64,000 bases of DNA, taken from a bacterium (lineage in GTDB: Bacteria; Bdellovibrionota; Bdellovibrionia; Bdellovibrionales; Bdellovibrionaceae). The notes below the pieces were generated by a model. It was not told where the DNA came from. It worked only from the letters and a program-made list of their open reading frames with translations, and did not search any database. Made by a program: the position numbers and the translations under genes. Of the stretch, positions 6,623 through 15,130 are shown one piece after another. Each line of letters begins with the position of its first letter. Position 1 is the first letter of the stretch. The stretch spans positions 124,001-188,000 of the forward strand of contig JAIELP010000001.1 in NCBI GenBank assembly GCA_019752925.1, in the 5' to 3' direction.

Positions 6623-8845
6623 TTATCCTACTTTTTTAACTGGTGGTGCCGGAGTGGCCGGTGCGCCTGGTTTAGGCGCGCCAGCTGTCGGAGCCGGTGC
6701 AGCCTTAGGAGCTTCATTCGAGAAGATCTCCATAGGAATATGTCCACCCTTGTCTTTAATTTCTTGCGCAAATGAAGGAACAGTACCGGTTGATTGGAAC
6801 TGGCCGATAATTTTTCTGTTTTTATCGTAGCCCGTTTCTTTATATTTAAAGATTTCAGCTAAAGTTACAACGTCACCTTGCATACCGACAACTTCGGTAA
6901 TACTGATAATTTTACGACTACCATCAGATAAACGTACGATCTGTACGATCAAATCTACGGCACCTGCAATTTGTTGACGAATGGCGCTAACAGGTAAATC
7001 TAAGCCTGACATCATCACAAGAGTTTCTAAACGCGCCAAACACTCACGAGGCGAGTTGGCATGTGTAGTTGTCATTGAACCATCATGACCTGTATTCATG
7101 GCCTGCAACATATCAAGTGCGGCGCCGTCACGCGTTTCCCCCACCACGATACGGTCGGGACGCATACGCAGAGCATTCTTAATTAAGTCACGAATGGTAA
7201 CCGCATTTGTACCTTCCATAGAAGGTGGACGTGTTTCAAGTCGTACAACGTGCTCTTGCATCATCTGTAGCTCGGCCGCGTCTTCCACTGTGATAACACG
7301 TTCATGTGCGGGGATAAATTGCGAGATCATATTTAATAAAGATGTTTTACCGGAACCTGTACCACCACTGATAACCACGTTATAACCGTACTCAACGGCG
7401 ATTTTCAAAAAGTCTAACATGTTTTTTGTGGCACTGCCGAATTCGATATACTTTTCGGGATTGATACCGCCTTTTTTAAACTTACGAATAGTAAGCGCGG
7501 GACCATCAAGAGCTAAAGGTTCAATTACGGCATTAACACGGGATCCGTCTTTTAAGCGGGCATCCACATAAGGTGTTGCGTTGTTAATCTGACGTCCAAG
7601 TGGAGTCACGATACGTTCGATAATACGTCGTAAGTGATCGTTAGAGGTAAATTTAATACCACTTAACTGAACCTTACCACCTTTCTCGACAAATATTTTA
7701 TTAGCACCATTAACCATAATCTCGGAAATAGCCGGGTCGGCTAACATATCTTCTAAAGGACCTAATCCTAAAGCCTCTTCTAATACGTCTTTAACGAGCT
7801 TCTGACGCTCATCACGGGCTAAATCGGGAGCTTCTTTATCGACGATCAAACCGATATCTCGCTGAGTTTTAGCGCGCATTTCTTTTTCTTTATTTTCATT
7901 ATCGCCGGCTTCAGCCAAGATCTTTTTAAGATCGATTGTACGGATAAGTTCGGAGTGTACACGTAATTTTAATAAAGTTTTTGCATCATATTGGCCGCTC
8001 GCTGTTGCTGCAGCAATGGCCGGATCAGTTCCGCCACCGCCACTTGCAGCTGCCGGGGCAGGAGCAGGTTTAGGACGTTGAACCGTTTTTAATTTTTGTA
8101 AAACACCGCCAGTTAATTTTCTTACAACATCAAAGTAAGCAGCCGAAAGCGGGGATTTCGGGTTTACCACCACAAACGGTTTTGAAGCTGCCAATGAAGC
8201 TGAGCTTGTAACTTCATCTGCAGGGATTAAAGCTAAAGGATTTAATCCTAAATGCTGTCCGATCACCTGTGGAGTTAAACCTGAATTAGAATATTTATTT
8301 AAAACCAACTGAAACATTTCCTTTGGATATGTCTGAGTTAATAAGTCGTTGATCAATCTCTGTGTTTGCTGAACAACTAAAATTTCAGGAGTTGAAACGA
8401 TTGTGATTGCAGTAGCTTCTTGCAAGAAGGCATGTTGCATAGGTCCCATGTCGTTACCAAGATCCACAACAATAAATTTGAATGAGCGAGCAAAAAAATC
8501 TAAAAGTTTTCCTAAGTTTTCTGGAGATACATTTAAAATTTCTTCTGGTCCACGTACAGCACCTAAGTAAGAGAATCCGCCGGGGTGAGGTGTAACAATT
8601 GATTGTAACGGAGTTGAGTTAAGTGATTGTGTCGTGTTAGCTAATTCACGTAAAGTTTTTAAAGGTTTTAAACCAGTGATAATATTTTGATCGCCCACAC
8701 TCTTAGTGTCGCAGTCGATCAGCAGAGTTGGTTGTCTTAATTCCATCGCGAGAGCTGCCGTGAAGTTAGCCGCAAACACGGATTTACCCACGCCGCCTTT
8801 ACCACCGACAACAGCTATTAAATTACATTGAGGATTGATTGCCAA
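6623..8845 (-). CDS. tadA: TadZ-TadA fusion: MinD/ParA-like localiser plus pilus assembly ATPase
   Basis: 740 residues joining two proteins that are usually separate. Residues 1-~250 are a ParA/MinD ATPase (deviant Walker A GGKGGVGKS, 14-22; VVDLG at ~127), matching TadZ/CpaE, which places the machine in the cell. A Pro/Ala/Gly linker (~258-278) leads to a CpaF/TadA secretion ATPase (~290-690). That part carries Walker A GGTGSGKTS (494-502), Walker B RIVVGE (565-570) and the His-box region GHDGSMTTTHANSP. The tail is Ala/Pro-rich. It powers Flp pilin polymerisation at the cytoplasmic face. No phosphoreceiver domain precedes the ParA part, unlike many CpaE proteins. A GGAGG-type site precedes the ATG. 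Confidence 0.92.
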   Translation of the reverse strand: MAINPQCNLIAVVGGKGGVGKSVFAANFTAALAMELRQPTLLIDCDTKSVGDQNIITGLKPLKTLRELANTTQSLNSTPLQSIVTPHPGGFSYLGAVRGPEEILNVSPENLGKLLDFFARSFKFIVVDLGNDMGPMQHAFLQEATAITIVSTPEILVVQQTQRLINDLLTQTYPKEMFQLVLNKYSNSGLTPQVIGQHLGLNPLALIPADEVTSSASLAASKPFVVVNPKSPLSAAYFDVVRKLTGGVLQKLKTVQRPKPAPAPAAASGGGGTDPAIAAATASGQYDAKTLLKLRVHSELIRTIDLKKILAEAGDNENKEKEMRAKTQRDIGLIVDKEAPDLARDERQKLVKDVLEEALGLGPLEDMLADPAISEIMVNGANKIFVEKGGKVQLSGIKFTSNDHLRRIIERIVTPLGRQINNATPYVDARLKDGSRVNAVIEPLALDGPALTIRKFKKGGINPEKYIEFGSATKNMLDFLKIAVEYGYNVVISGGTGSGKTSLLNMISQFIPAHERVITVEDAAELQMMQEHVVRLETRPPSMEGTNAVTIRDLIKNALRMRPDRIVVGETRDGAALDMLQAMNTGHDGSMTTTHANSPRECLARLETLVMMSGLDLPVSAIRQQIAGAVDLIVQIVRLSDGSRKIISITEVVGMQGDVVTLAEIFKYKETGYDKNRKIIGQFQSTGTVPSFAQEIKDKGGHIPMEIFSNEAPKAAPAPTAGAPKPGAPATPAPPVKKVG

Positions 8846-8915
8846 AAGAGACCTCCGCTATAGTATTCTTTTCGTCAGAAATCGTAAAAATCTTAATCAA
8901 AAAAATGCATCAGAC

Positions 8916-8934
8916 CTTAGGCGCGCGACCTAAG
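8916..8934 (-). terminator. Possible attenuating hairpin between secretin and TadZ-TadA genes
   Basis: CTTAGG (8916-8921) pairs with CCTAAG (8929-8934) around a 7-base loop. On the minus strand it is followed after about 10 bases by seven T (8899-8905). Stem-to-T spacing is too long for a strong intrinsic terminator, so partial attenuation that tunes the ATPase:secretin ratio is the more likely reading. Confidence 0.35.
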
Positions 8935-8944
8935 TAATGATGGG

Positions 8945-10492
8945 CTAGTCGCGTAGTCTGAATTTTTTCTTTACCTGCTCTACGCCCGAGCTGGCAGAAG
9001 ATTTAATGATCGGTGTAACAAACACTACGAACTGGGAGTTTACACGGTCATAGTTCTTAGACGCATTAAAGGTAATAAGTGCGCCATCATCAGTTGGCGC
9101 TCCGTAGCTGGTATCTGTAGCCTTTTTAATAATACCACCGAATGCCGCGCTCTGACGGTCTCGCACAGAAATAGTTGTTTGAACATCTGTTGAGTTTGAA
9201 CTTTCAGTCTTACCACCAGTAGTTGTTACCGATACTGTCAAATTTTTAAGTTCAACTAATCCTGAACGTTCAGCTTTAATTGTAGGAGTTACCGATAAAG
9301 AAACATTCGCATTTGATTGCACTATATCAATTGCACCGTTTTGTCCTGCTTTTGTTGAGCTGGTTACAACGTTGCGGTTAATTCGGCCAGTGACTTTATC
9401 CTGAACTAAAATAGAAGCGGTATCTAAAACTTTTGCATATCCATGAACTTTTGCCCAATTTAATTTAGGTAAAAGATTTGATAATAAATTAATTGTAGAA
9501 TCAATTGTCGAATTACTTCCGTTTGAAGCCTGTCCGCCGGCTTGGGCACTGAGTGCCGGTGAAAATTTAAAGCTAAAAGATTTACCATAGTTGTCACCGA
9601 ATTTAACAAAATGGGCTACAATTTGAATCATCTTAGGCGGTGGTTCAACTTTTTCGTCATCTTTTTTGATGGTAATTAAGTCGATAATCAAATCTTCAAT
9701 TTTACCGCTATTTTTACGTCCCATAATTCTGAGGTGAGCTGTATCTGGAGCAACTTCAATTACCAGATCCGGCAAATATAAACTAACGATTTGATTAATT
9801 CTTCTTTTTTCTTCAGCTGAATTCACTTGTCCTTCAAGTTTGATGTAATCTCCAACAGAAGTGATTTTAACTTCAGGGTTGTTAACATCATTAGAAATAA
9901 AATCTGCAATTTTTTTACGTGCGAGAGGGCTGAGTGTAGCCAGCGACTGTACTCTGTCCGGAGGCCAAGTTTTAATAACCTGTGCAATGCGCACCAGATC
10001 GCGCGGAATTAATACGTAACCATCAATGTAGATGGTATTATTGATGATTTTAAACTCGATGCCATCAATATCACTGAGCATGGCCTGAACTTCACGCAAT
10101 GTTTTTTCAATGGAATCGTCGCGAATATCAAAGCGCAGTTCAACTAAAATTTGTCCAGTTTCTTCATCAATTAAAGTCGTGATACCATTACCGGCTTTTT
10201 TAGGATTGATTCTGAAAATATCAGTTCCTTTAATACGATTGATGGTAAAGAAGTCATCTCGCCCACCGATTTTTAATTTTTTATCTGGAATTAAAATTTC
10301 TTCGTCGTGATCAAGCCCCACTATTAAATTTAATTGGCGACGAATACGTTTTCCACTAGGTTTTTCCGGGCCAGTCGGCGTGCCGACTGCGGGCGCAGCT
10401 CCGGGAGCTGCGGGCATACCTGCGGGAACACCTTGAGCCCAGGTTTCTAATGCGAACACTAAAATAAATAGCGAACAAAACTGTTTAACCAT
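8945..10492 (-). CDS. cpaC: Tad pilus outer-membrane secretin (RcpA/CpaC family)
   Basis: 515 residues with a signal peptide (CSLFILVFALETWA), a Gly/Ala/Pro stretch, then the CpaC-type N-terminal pilus domain (~50-130). BON-like or ring-building segments follow (~140-250, for example GDYIKLEGQVNSAEEKRRI). The secretin core lies in the C-terminal half (VQDKVTGRINRNVV, NVSLSVTPTIKAERSGLVEL, then AAFGGIIKK). It forms the multimeric outer-membrane gate through which the Flp pilus exits. It lies between CpaB and the TadZ-TadA gene in the usual order. Confidence 0.9.
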   Translation of the reverse strand: MVKQFCSLFILVFALETWAQGVPAGMPAAPGAAPAVGTPTGPEKPSGKRIRRQLNLIVGLDHDEEILIPDKKLKIGGRDDFFTINRIKGTDIFRINPKKAGNGITTLIDEETGQILVELRFDIRDDSIEKTLREVQAMLSDIDGIEFKIINNTIYIDGYVLIPRDLVRIAQVIKTWPPDRVQSLATLSPLARKKIADFISNDVNNPEVKITSVGDYIKLEGQVNSAEEKRRINQIVSLYLPDLVIEVAPDTAHLRIMGRKNSGKIEDLIIDLITIKKDDEKVEPPPKMIQIVAHFVKFGDNYGKSFSFKFSPALSAQAGGQASNGSNSTIDSTINLLSNLLPKLNWAKVHGYAKVLDTASILVQDKVTGRINRNVVTSSTKAGQNGAIDIVQSNANVSLSVTPTIKAERSGLVELKNLTVSVTTTGGKTESSNSTDVQTTISVRDRQSAAFGGIIKKATDTSYGAPTDDGALITFNASKNYDRVNSQFVVFVTPIIKSSASSGVEQVKKKFRLRD

Positions 10493-10536
10493 AATACTTC
10501 AAATAAAAGTATACTGGTCTTCGTCTCGTAATACTA

Positions 10537-11358
10537 TTACTTGGGAGGGGGCTGAGACGAAAATCCAGGTGCCAAGCCAGAGGTCCTGCTTTGGATAGAT
10601 TCCGCGCTTGATGCCGGTACTCGAGGTTGAATCTTACGATCGTGAGGATTTCTTAATAAAAAGTATAAGCTACTTGAATTAGTTGCGGCTAAGTAAACTA
10701 AATCCTGAGCCTCTTCAGTTTTAGCTTCAATTGTAATAGTTGTATATTTGGTATCGCCCGTTAGTGTTGTTTGTATAAGTGCTTTACCACTAGGGTCTCT
10801 TTCAATCGTTCTTGGTAAGTTATTATGAACATTAACTCCCGTAGCTAAAATAACCACGTCTTGCATAAGTACACTTACTTCACGTTTTTGATTAATACCT
10901 TTTCCTGAGTCTACGATTGCCATAATATCCACGCGGTCACCAGGTCTGATCAGGCGGGCATTGGCGCGGTCGTCATTAATTGGAATAGTAACAGCACGTT
11001 TTCCTGGAGAAACCTGAATGGCCATGCCGGTTTCAGGACCTGGCTCTAAAATTTTATTTTTAGTAATAGTCTGACCTTTTCTAATAGGAATGGCCGCAAC
11101 ACCACCAACCACCGCAGGAATAGAGTCAAAATAATCGGGCTCCACATCTACACGGGCTTTCTCTACAACTTCAAGCACGTTATCGTAAATGCTATCCATA
11201 TCGCGGATGTCTTCACGGGCAACAACAACACGCACTTTATCGCCGGCCGCTTTTTCGAGCTCAGCTTTTTTTTCTTGTGAATATGAATAGAGCATAAACG
11301 TAGCAAATACACCGGCTCCTATAGAGATCCATAAGTTTCTTGATTCGTTGGGTCCCAT
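10537..11358 (-). CDS. cpaB: Tad pilus assembly protein CpaB/RcpC (SAF domain)
   Basis: 273 residues with one N-terminal membrane helix (LWISIGAGVFATFMLYSYS), then the SAF/beta-clip domain (VVVAREDIRDMDSIYDNV, AVVGGVAAIPIRKGQTIT) and the RcpC-type region (AVTIPINDDRANARLIRPGD, then VDIMAIVDSG). It is a periplasmic pilus component thought to bridge the secretin and peptidoglycan. The C-terminus is Pro/Ser-rich. AGGAGAAT lies just before the ATG. Order and length fit the family. Confidence 0.9.
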   Translation of the reverse strand: MGPNESRNLWISIGAGVFATFMLYSYSQEKKAELEKAAGDKVRVVVAREDIRDMDSIYDNVLEVVEKARVDVEPDYFDSIPAVVGGVAAIPIRKGQTITKNKILEPGPETGMAIQVSPGKRAVTIPINDDRANARLIRPGDRVDIMAIVDSGKGINQKREVSVLMQDVVILATGVNVHNNLPRTIERDPSGKALIQTTLTGDTKYTTITIEAKTEEAQDLVYLAATNSSSLYFLLRNPHDRKIQPRVPASSAESIQSRTSGLAPGFSSQPPPK

Positions 11359-11372
11359 ATTATTCTCCTATC

Positions 11373-11948
11373 CTATTCACCACAATCGGCAGTTACACAG
11401 ATTCCATAAACAGTCTTGATCCAAACTCTAGACGTTTGTATAGCCCCAGGTCCTTCTTGAGGTACATAAGTCGAGTTCGCAAACCAAATATTACTCGCAC
11501 TGTCCTTGCCGCCGTAAGTCCGGTCAGTGGTTTCTCCACCGCTGGCATCGAGCGCAGCCTGAAGATTTCGTTTGCTATCAGTTGGTACAAAGTTAAATGT
11601 AATGCCTCTAACAGCTGCCGGCCAGCGGCTTTTTTCATCGGCAGTGACAGCATTGTATTCACTGCCTTCTTTAGTGGTGCCATGAACACGGTTGTTTACA
11701 TTACTATAGTTTGCATTATCTAAACCGGCAGGACGGAAATACATAAGGTTGGATCTAAACCTAAATGTTTCCATTGCATAGTTATAAGAACCGATTGAAT
11801 TCAAAATTCCCGAATGAATTGCGCCGAAAAATCCAAGTGAAAAATTGAAAATTAAAACCATCATAAAAAGTACCGGAATGGTTTCCACCATAGCCATGCC
11901 TTTTTCGGTTTTTTTAAATTTTCTTTTTTTATTTTTTAAATTTAACAT
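11373..11948 (-). CDS. TadE-like minor pseudopilin
   Basis: 191 residues. The N-terminus is basic and ends in KG, followed by MAMVET and a hydrophobic helix (IPVLFMMVLIFNFSLGFFGA). This matches the TadE/F-type prepilin rule G/xxxxE (cleavage after KG, Glu at +5). The remainder is a soluble exported domain with a CVTADC motif near the end. TadE/TadF are minor pilins processed by the Tad prepilin peptidase, which is not in this window. It overlaps the preceding gene by 7 bases, so the two are co-translated. Confidence 0.8.
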   Translation of the reverse strand: MLNLKNKKRKFKKTEKGMAMVETIPVLFMMVLIFNFSLGFFGAIHSGILNSIGSYNYAMETFRFRSNLMYFRPAGLDNANYSNVNNRVHGTTKEGSEYNAVTADEKSRWPAAVRGITFNFVPTDSKRNLQAALDASGGETTDRTYGGKDSASNIWFANSTYVPQEGPGAIQTSRVWIKTVYGICVTADCGE

Positions 11949-12619
11949 CCGTTATCCTCCGCGCGCGCAGCCACTGGGGCCGTTGCTGAAGAACGCTTGC
12001 CTAATTTGCTGTCTTCGAGCTGCTTAATACCTTGTTCATATCGGTCACGAAGAAAAAATGCTTCGCATTCTAGCATGCTCGGGTGACGTATTAAAAAAGC
12101 GCGCACCGGAAACTTAAAATCGTCGGCATTTTTTGCAACTTTTCCTAAAAATGGAATTTTAAATCCGGCAAATAATTTCAGATTAATTCGAGCACGCGCA
12201 CCATGCCAGGGTTGGCGGAAACTATTTATTTTATCATCGCTATTGATGCGATTTTCAAAATCAGTGTCAACACCTGGAGCGGCTAAATCACCAATCTTTA
12301 AATCATCATCTGAATCGGTTAGCTCAAACCACGAGCTACCACCGGCACCATTACCAGTTAGTAGTGGAAATTTTGAAGTCAAATTCTGAAATTTCTTTTT
12401 TGCTTGAGCACGGGCTACGGCTTCATCTTTATTAGCAGCAGCATAGTTTCGGGCAGTCGACCACACAATGTATTGTGCAACTTCAATAGTGGCAAGAGAG
12501 AATGTAAGACCAAAAATAAATATACCAATTCCCAATACCATAACGAACGCAAATAAAAAATCTGCTATTATAAAACCCGATGAACTTTTAATTGGATTAT
12601 ACACTAGGCGATTTTTCAT
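11942..12619 (-). CDS. TadF-like minor pseudopilin
   Basis: 225 residues: short basic leader ending SSSG, then FIIADFLFAFVMVLGIGIFI. This fits G/xxxxD, with Asp rather than Glu at +5. The long exported domain contains charged helices and two Cys (LECEAFF and the terminal NGC). ATGA overlap with the gene before it and 7-base overlap with the TadE-like gene after it. Probably a minor pilin; the unusual Asp at +5 may affect how it inserts into the filament. Confidence 0.72.
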   Translation of the reverse strand: MKNRLVYNPIKSSSGFIIADFLFAFVMVLGIGIFIFGLTFSLATIEVAQYIVWSTARNYAAANKDEAVARAQAKKKFQNLTSKFPLLTGNGAGGSSWFELTDSDDDLKIGDLAAPGVDTDFENRINSDDKINSFRQPWHGARARINLKLFAGFKIPFLGKVAKNADDFKFPVRAFLIRHPSMLECEAFFLRDRYEQGIKQLEDSKLGKRSSATAPVAARAEDNGC

Positions 12620-12924
12620 AATTTATTAGGATTTGAGCTCAACGAGCGCGATAAAGAGTTAGGGTGGCATTTACCGAGTGTAACCTTTGATTTGCCAGGA
12701 GCTTTGCAGCCCGTTCCATCACCGGACTTCCAAACACCGAAACCTGTCATAACAGCCACACTTTGCACAGGTTTTTCAACCAAGTTAGCCAATAAATTTT
12801 TTTGTTTTGCATAATTAGTAACGGCCAGGAATGCACCCAGCAGAACGGTCATCAGAAGAACCGATTCGATCGCAAATTGACCCTTATTATTCAGATTCAA
12901 TCCAGGGAACTCTGTCAGCTTCAC
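12616..12924 (-). CDS. Flp-operon pilin-like protein with GTG start
   Basis: 102 residues. The start codon is GTG at 12924, supported by a GGAGGAGGA Shine-Dalgarno located inside the preceding gene. The leader ends in NNKG, followed by QFAIESVLLMTVLLGAFLAV. This matches the G/xxxxE prepilin site (Q1 F2 A3 I4 E5). The exported part has two Cys (TGCKAPGK and GKCHPN). It overlaps the upstream gene by 38 bases and the downstream one by ATGA. Probably a minor pilin or pseudopilin. Confidence 0.75.
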   Translation of the reverse strand: MKLTEFPGLNLNNKGQFAIESVLLMTVLLGAFLAVTNYAKQKNLLANLVEKPVQSVAVMTGFGVWKSGDGTGCKAPGKSKVTLGKCHPNSLSRSLSSNPNKL

Positions 12925-13108
12925 TTGAAGATCCTCCTCCAGAACTGCCTTTATAAGGTTTAAATCCGGTGCCGGTGGCTAATTGAACTTCCACGCGCGC
13001 AGCTAAACGTGCCCCACCTTGTTCGTAGGCCTTCTTAGGGGCTTTGATGAGAGTTCCCATAAAGAGAACTCCACCCATTACTAAGAGAAGCACGTATTCT
13101 ATAGTCAT
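12887..13108 (-). CDS. Flp-like protein lacking a prepilin leader
   Basis: 73 residues starting MTIEYVLLLVMGGVLFMG, then a charged/amphipathic helix and a Gly/Ser-rich tail. It looks like a mature Flp pilin that begins almost at the EY motif; the basic leader and cleavage glycine are absent. No upstream start can restore them, because TAA (13112-13114) lies two codons before the ATG. It could be a pilin-like membrane subunit used without processing, or a decayed gene; good reading frame and tight packing argue for a working gene. No strong Shine-Dalgarno. Confidence 0.7.
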   Translation of the reverse strand: MTIEYVLLLVMGGVLFMGTLIKAPKKAYEQGGARLAARVEVQLATGTGFKPYKGSSGGGSSSEADRVPWIESE

Positions 13109-13131
13109 ATTTTATTCTATTTATTTAAGTA

Positions 13132-13335
13132 CTATGGATCAGTTGTGATTTTGCTCATACCTTGATCTAACTCACCCATTTTTGTATTCATAGATGATTT
13201 GATCTTAGGACCGAACATCATTACAAGGCCCACGATAACTACTAGTAACAGAATGTACTCTGTTGCACCTTGACCCGATTGATTTTTTAATAAATTTTTA
13301 CGTAGACGATTTCTTAAAGTTGTCATTAGCTTCAT
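13132..13335 (-). CDS. flp: Flp major pilin prepilin
   Basis: I chose the ATG at 13335, which has AGGGGG 4 bases upstream, over the ATG at 13353, which has none. The 67-residue product has a basic leader (LRNRLRKNLLKNQSG) and then QGATEYILLLVVIVGLVMMF. The Flp processing site G/xxxxEY is present (cleavage after SG; E5, Y6). The tail is short and hydrophilic, as in type IVb Flp pilins. It is the first gene of the operon, the usual place for the abundant subunit. The promoter should lie in the 145-base gap shared with the divergent gene at 13481. Confidence 0.9.
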   Translation of the reverse strand: MKLMTTLRNRLRKNLLKNQSGQGATEYILLLVVIVGLVMMFGPKIKSSMNTKMGELDQGMSKITTDP

Positions 13336-13480
13336 AGAGCCCCCTTTTGTCATAACAACTTATCGTCTGTTTTTGGGAAAACTTGAGTCTTGAGATGGGA
13401 ATTATTAGAATACGACAAAAGTTCAGGATTTAAAACCGGGCCAGTATATGTGTGAGTTGTCAGATTAAATATGCTTAATT

Positions 13481-14923
13481 GTGGCTATGACTCGGTCTCA
13501 TTTTTATACGTTTCTGTTCATTCTATTACCGACTTTTTACTATATAAGCTTACCCATCACTGTAGGTGACCTAGCCGGCTGGACCGCCTATGGCCAGTAC
13601 GCCCTGCGAGAGTTTTCTATTTTACGTGAAGATATTTATTCGGTCTTATCTGCTAGGCCACTTGTTTACCCGGTGCTGATGCCCTTGGTGTATGGAGTAA
13701 TAGATTTAATTGGCGGACTATCACTGATTAGTCTTTTTCATAAATTGATATTGGCATTAGTTCTGTGGATTATTTACAGCAACTCTCTAGGAAAACTTCG
13801 CAATCCTTTTAATTTAAAAAATCTATTTTTCGTTTTAGTTTTTTTTAGTGGGATTACCATTTATTTTATTGATAGGCCGGCATTAGCTGTGTTTATAAAT
13901 TTAGTCCTAAGCTATTTAATTATAGAGCAGGATGAAGTTGTAGATTGGAAAGATTTTGCTAAGCTTTGGCTGATTCTTGTATTCTGGGTCAATATGCATG
14001 GTTCATGGCCTGTTATGATCGTTATGTTGGGCTGGAAATTTTTATTTATTACCAATAAATCCAATTTGCTCAAACATACAAGTCAGCTGGCCATTCTTTG
14101 CGCTTCATCCGTGCTGAATCCTTTTGGATATTTAGTTTGGCCTTACATGTTTGAAACCGCCGCTATCTCTAAAGAGCGCCACATAGATGAATGGAATGTT
14201 ACTAACTTTACGGATTTTTATCCTCAGGGGTATATTTTTTGTATTAGCGTCTGTATTGTTATGTTTTTTGTATTCAGAAAAATCAAAACTACAAAAAACT
14301 ACAAAATGTTCAGCTCACCAATTTTTATTCTTATACTGATGGGCTTTGCCGCTATCCGAAATGTGGGACTTTTTAATTTTGTATTACTGCCATTTTTATT
14401 TAAATACGGCTTTTTAAAAGATAGCGAAGTTACTCAAAAAAATTCAGGCTTCAGCAATGCTATAAATGCAGTTTTAGCCGTGTTATTGATTTTACTTTGT
14501 GTATCGCAGACTCCCTACTTTAAAGCCAACTTTGAAAAGCAGTACAGTCATCTGATGCCGGCCGGAAAACTTGAAGTTTTTGATGATGCGGCACCAGTTG
14601 AGTTTGCCGACTATATACAGGCTACAAACAGTACGGCACCAATATTAAATGATTGGGAGTACGGAAGTTATTTAATGTACCGTTTGAAAAATAAGATACT
14701 GATGGATGCACGAAACATTATTTATTATGAAAACGATTTTAATGAGTATCTTAAAATAATGGATGCTGATCCTTTATGGCCCACTTATGCAGATAAGTAC
14801 AAATTTGACTTTATCTTGCTGAATAAACATATAAGACAAGCCTTAATAGCTCAGATTGAAACGAATTCTCTGTGGAAAAAAGTGGTGGAAAACCAGCACA
14901 CGGTGCTTTTTCAAAGAAAATAA
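13481..14923 (+). CDS. Polytopic membrane protein, GT-C-like architecture
   Basis: 480 residues from GTG 13481 (or ATG 13487, two codons later) with about ten hydrophobic helices up to ~335, then a soluble C-terminal domain. That domain carries NDWEYGSYLMYRLKNKILMD, then ARNIIYYENDF and KYKFDFILLNK. The 'DWeyGsYL...DaR...Y' pattern is common in uncharacterised GT-C-type membrane proteins that use lipid-linked sugars. No catalytic residue can be assigned safely. It is divergent from the Flp operon, so a role in pilus or surface glycosylation is possible but only inferred. No Shine-Dalgarno; TGcTTAATT (13472-13480) resembles an extended -10 immediately upstream. Confidence 0.7.
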   Translation: MAMTRSHFYTFLFILLPTFYYISLPITVGDLAGWTAYGQYALREFSILREDIYSVLSARPLVYPVLMPLVYGVIDLIGGLSLISLFHKLILALVLWIIYSNSLGKLRNPFNLKNLFFVLVFFSGITIYFIDRPALAVFINLVLSYLIIEQDEVVDWKDFAKLWLILVFWVNMHGSWPVMIVMLGWKFLFITNKSNLLKHTSQLAILCASSVLNPFGYLVWPYMFETAAISKERHIDEWNVTNFTDFYPQGYIFCISVCIVMFFVFRKIKTTKNYKMFSSPIFILILMGFAAIRNVGLFNFVLLPFLFKYGFLKDSEVTQKNSGFSNAINAVLAVLLILLCVSQTPYFKANFEKQYSHLMPAGKLEVFDDAAPVEFADYIQATNSTAPILNDWEYGSYLMYRLKNKILMDARNIIYYENDFNEYLKIMDADPLWPTYADKYKFDFILLNKHIRQALIAQIETNSLWKKVVENQHTVLFQRK

Positions 14924-14980
14924 TATTTGTTCTCATCAATGTACATAATCCCGACCTAGGACGCGTTTTTTTGCGAAAAA

Positions 14981-15009
14981 TTGAGCTGGTCTTAATACTG
15001 GCGTAACAT
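14981..15009 (+). promoter_or_regulatory. Putative sigma70 promoter for the micro-protein gene
   Basis: TTGAGC (14981-14986), 17 bases, TAACAT (15004-15009). Predicted transcription start ~15016, leaving a ~37-base leader with GGAGG ahead of the ATG at 15053. Matches to consensus are 4 of 6 (TTGACA) and 4 of 6 (TATAAT). Confidence 0.4.
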
Positions 15010-15052
15010 AATTTGTGGATCATTCATAAGTATATTGCAGCGGAGGAATTAT

Positions 15053-15130
15053 ATGATACCGAAACAGTTTGTTTTTTTATACGTAGCCTGTGTTATTACA
15101 TTGTTTGTTGTTAATGCCTTTATGGGTTAA
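15053..15130 (+). CDS. 25-residue single-span membrane micro-protein
   Basis: ATG at 15053 to TAA at 15130. The product is MIPKQ followed by a 20-residue hydrophobic helix (FVFLYVACVITLFVVNAFMG). It is preceded by GGAGG (15042-15046) with 6-base spacing, one of the best Shine-Dalgarno sites in the window, and a plausible promoter at 14981-15009. It lies alone between the GT-C-like gene and convergent hpt, whose last codon touches its stop. Small hydrophobic proteins of this size often regulate membrane complexes, or act as toxins in type I systems; neither is shown here. Confidence 0.6.
   Translation: MIPKQFVFLYVACVITLFVVNAFMG

Noticed and set aside
7098-7385. 95-codon plus-strand frame
   Set aside because: Lies within the TadA Walker A/B region on the opposite strand; composition is a reverse shadow.
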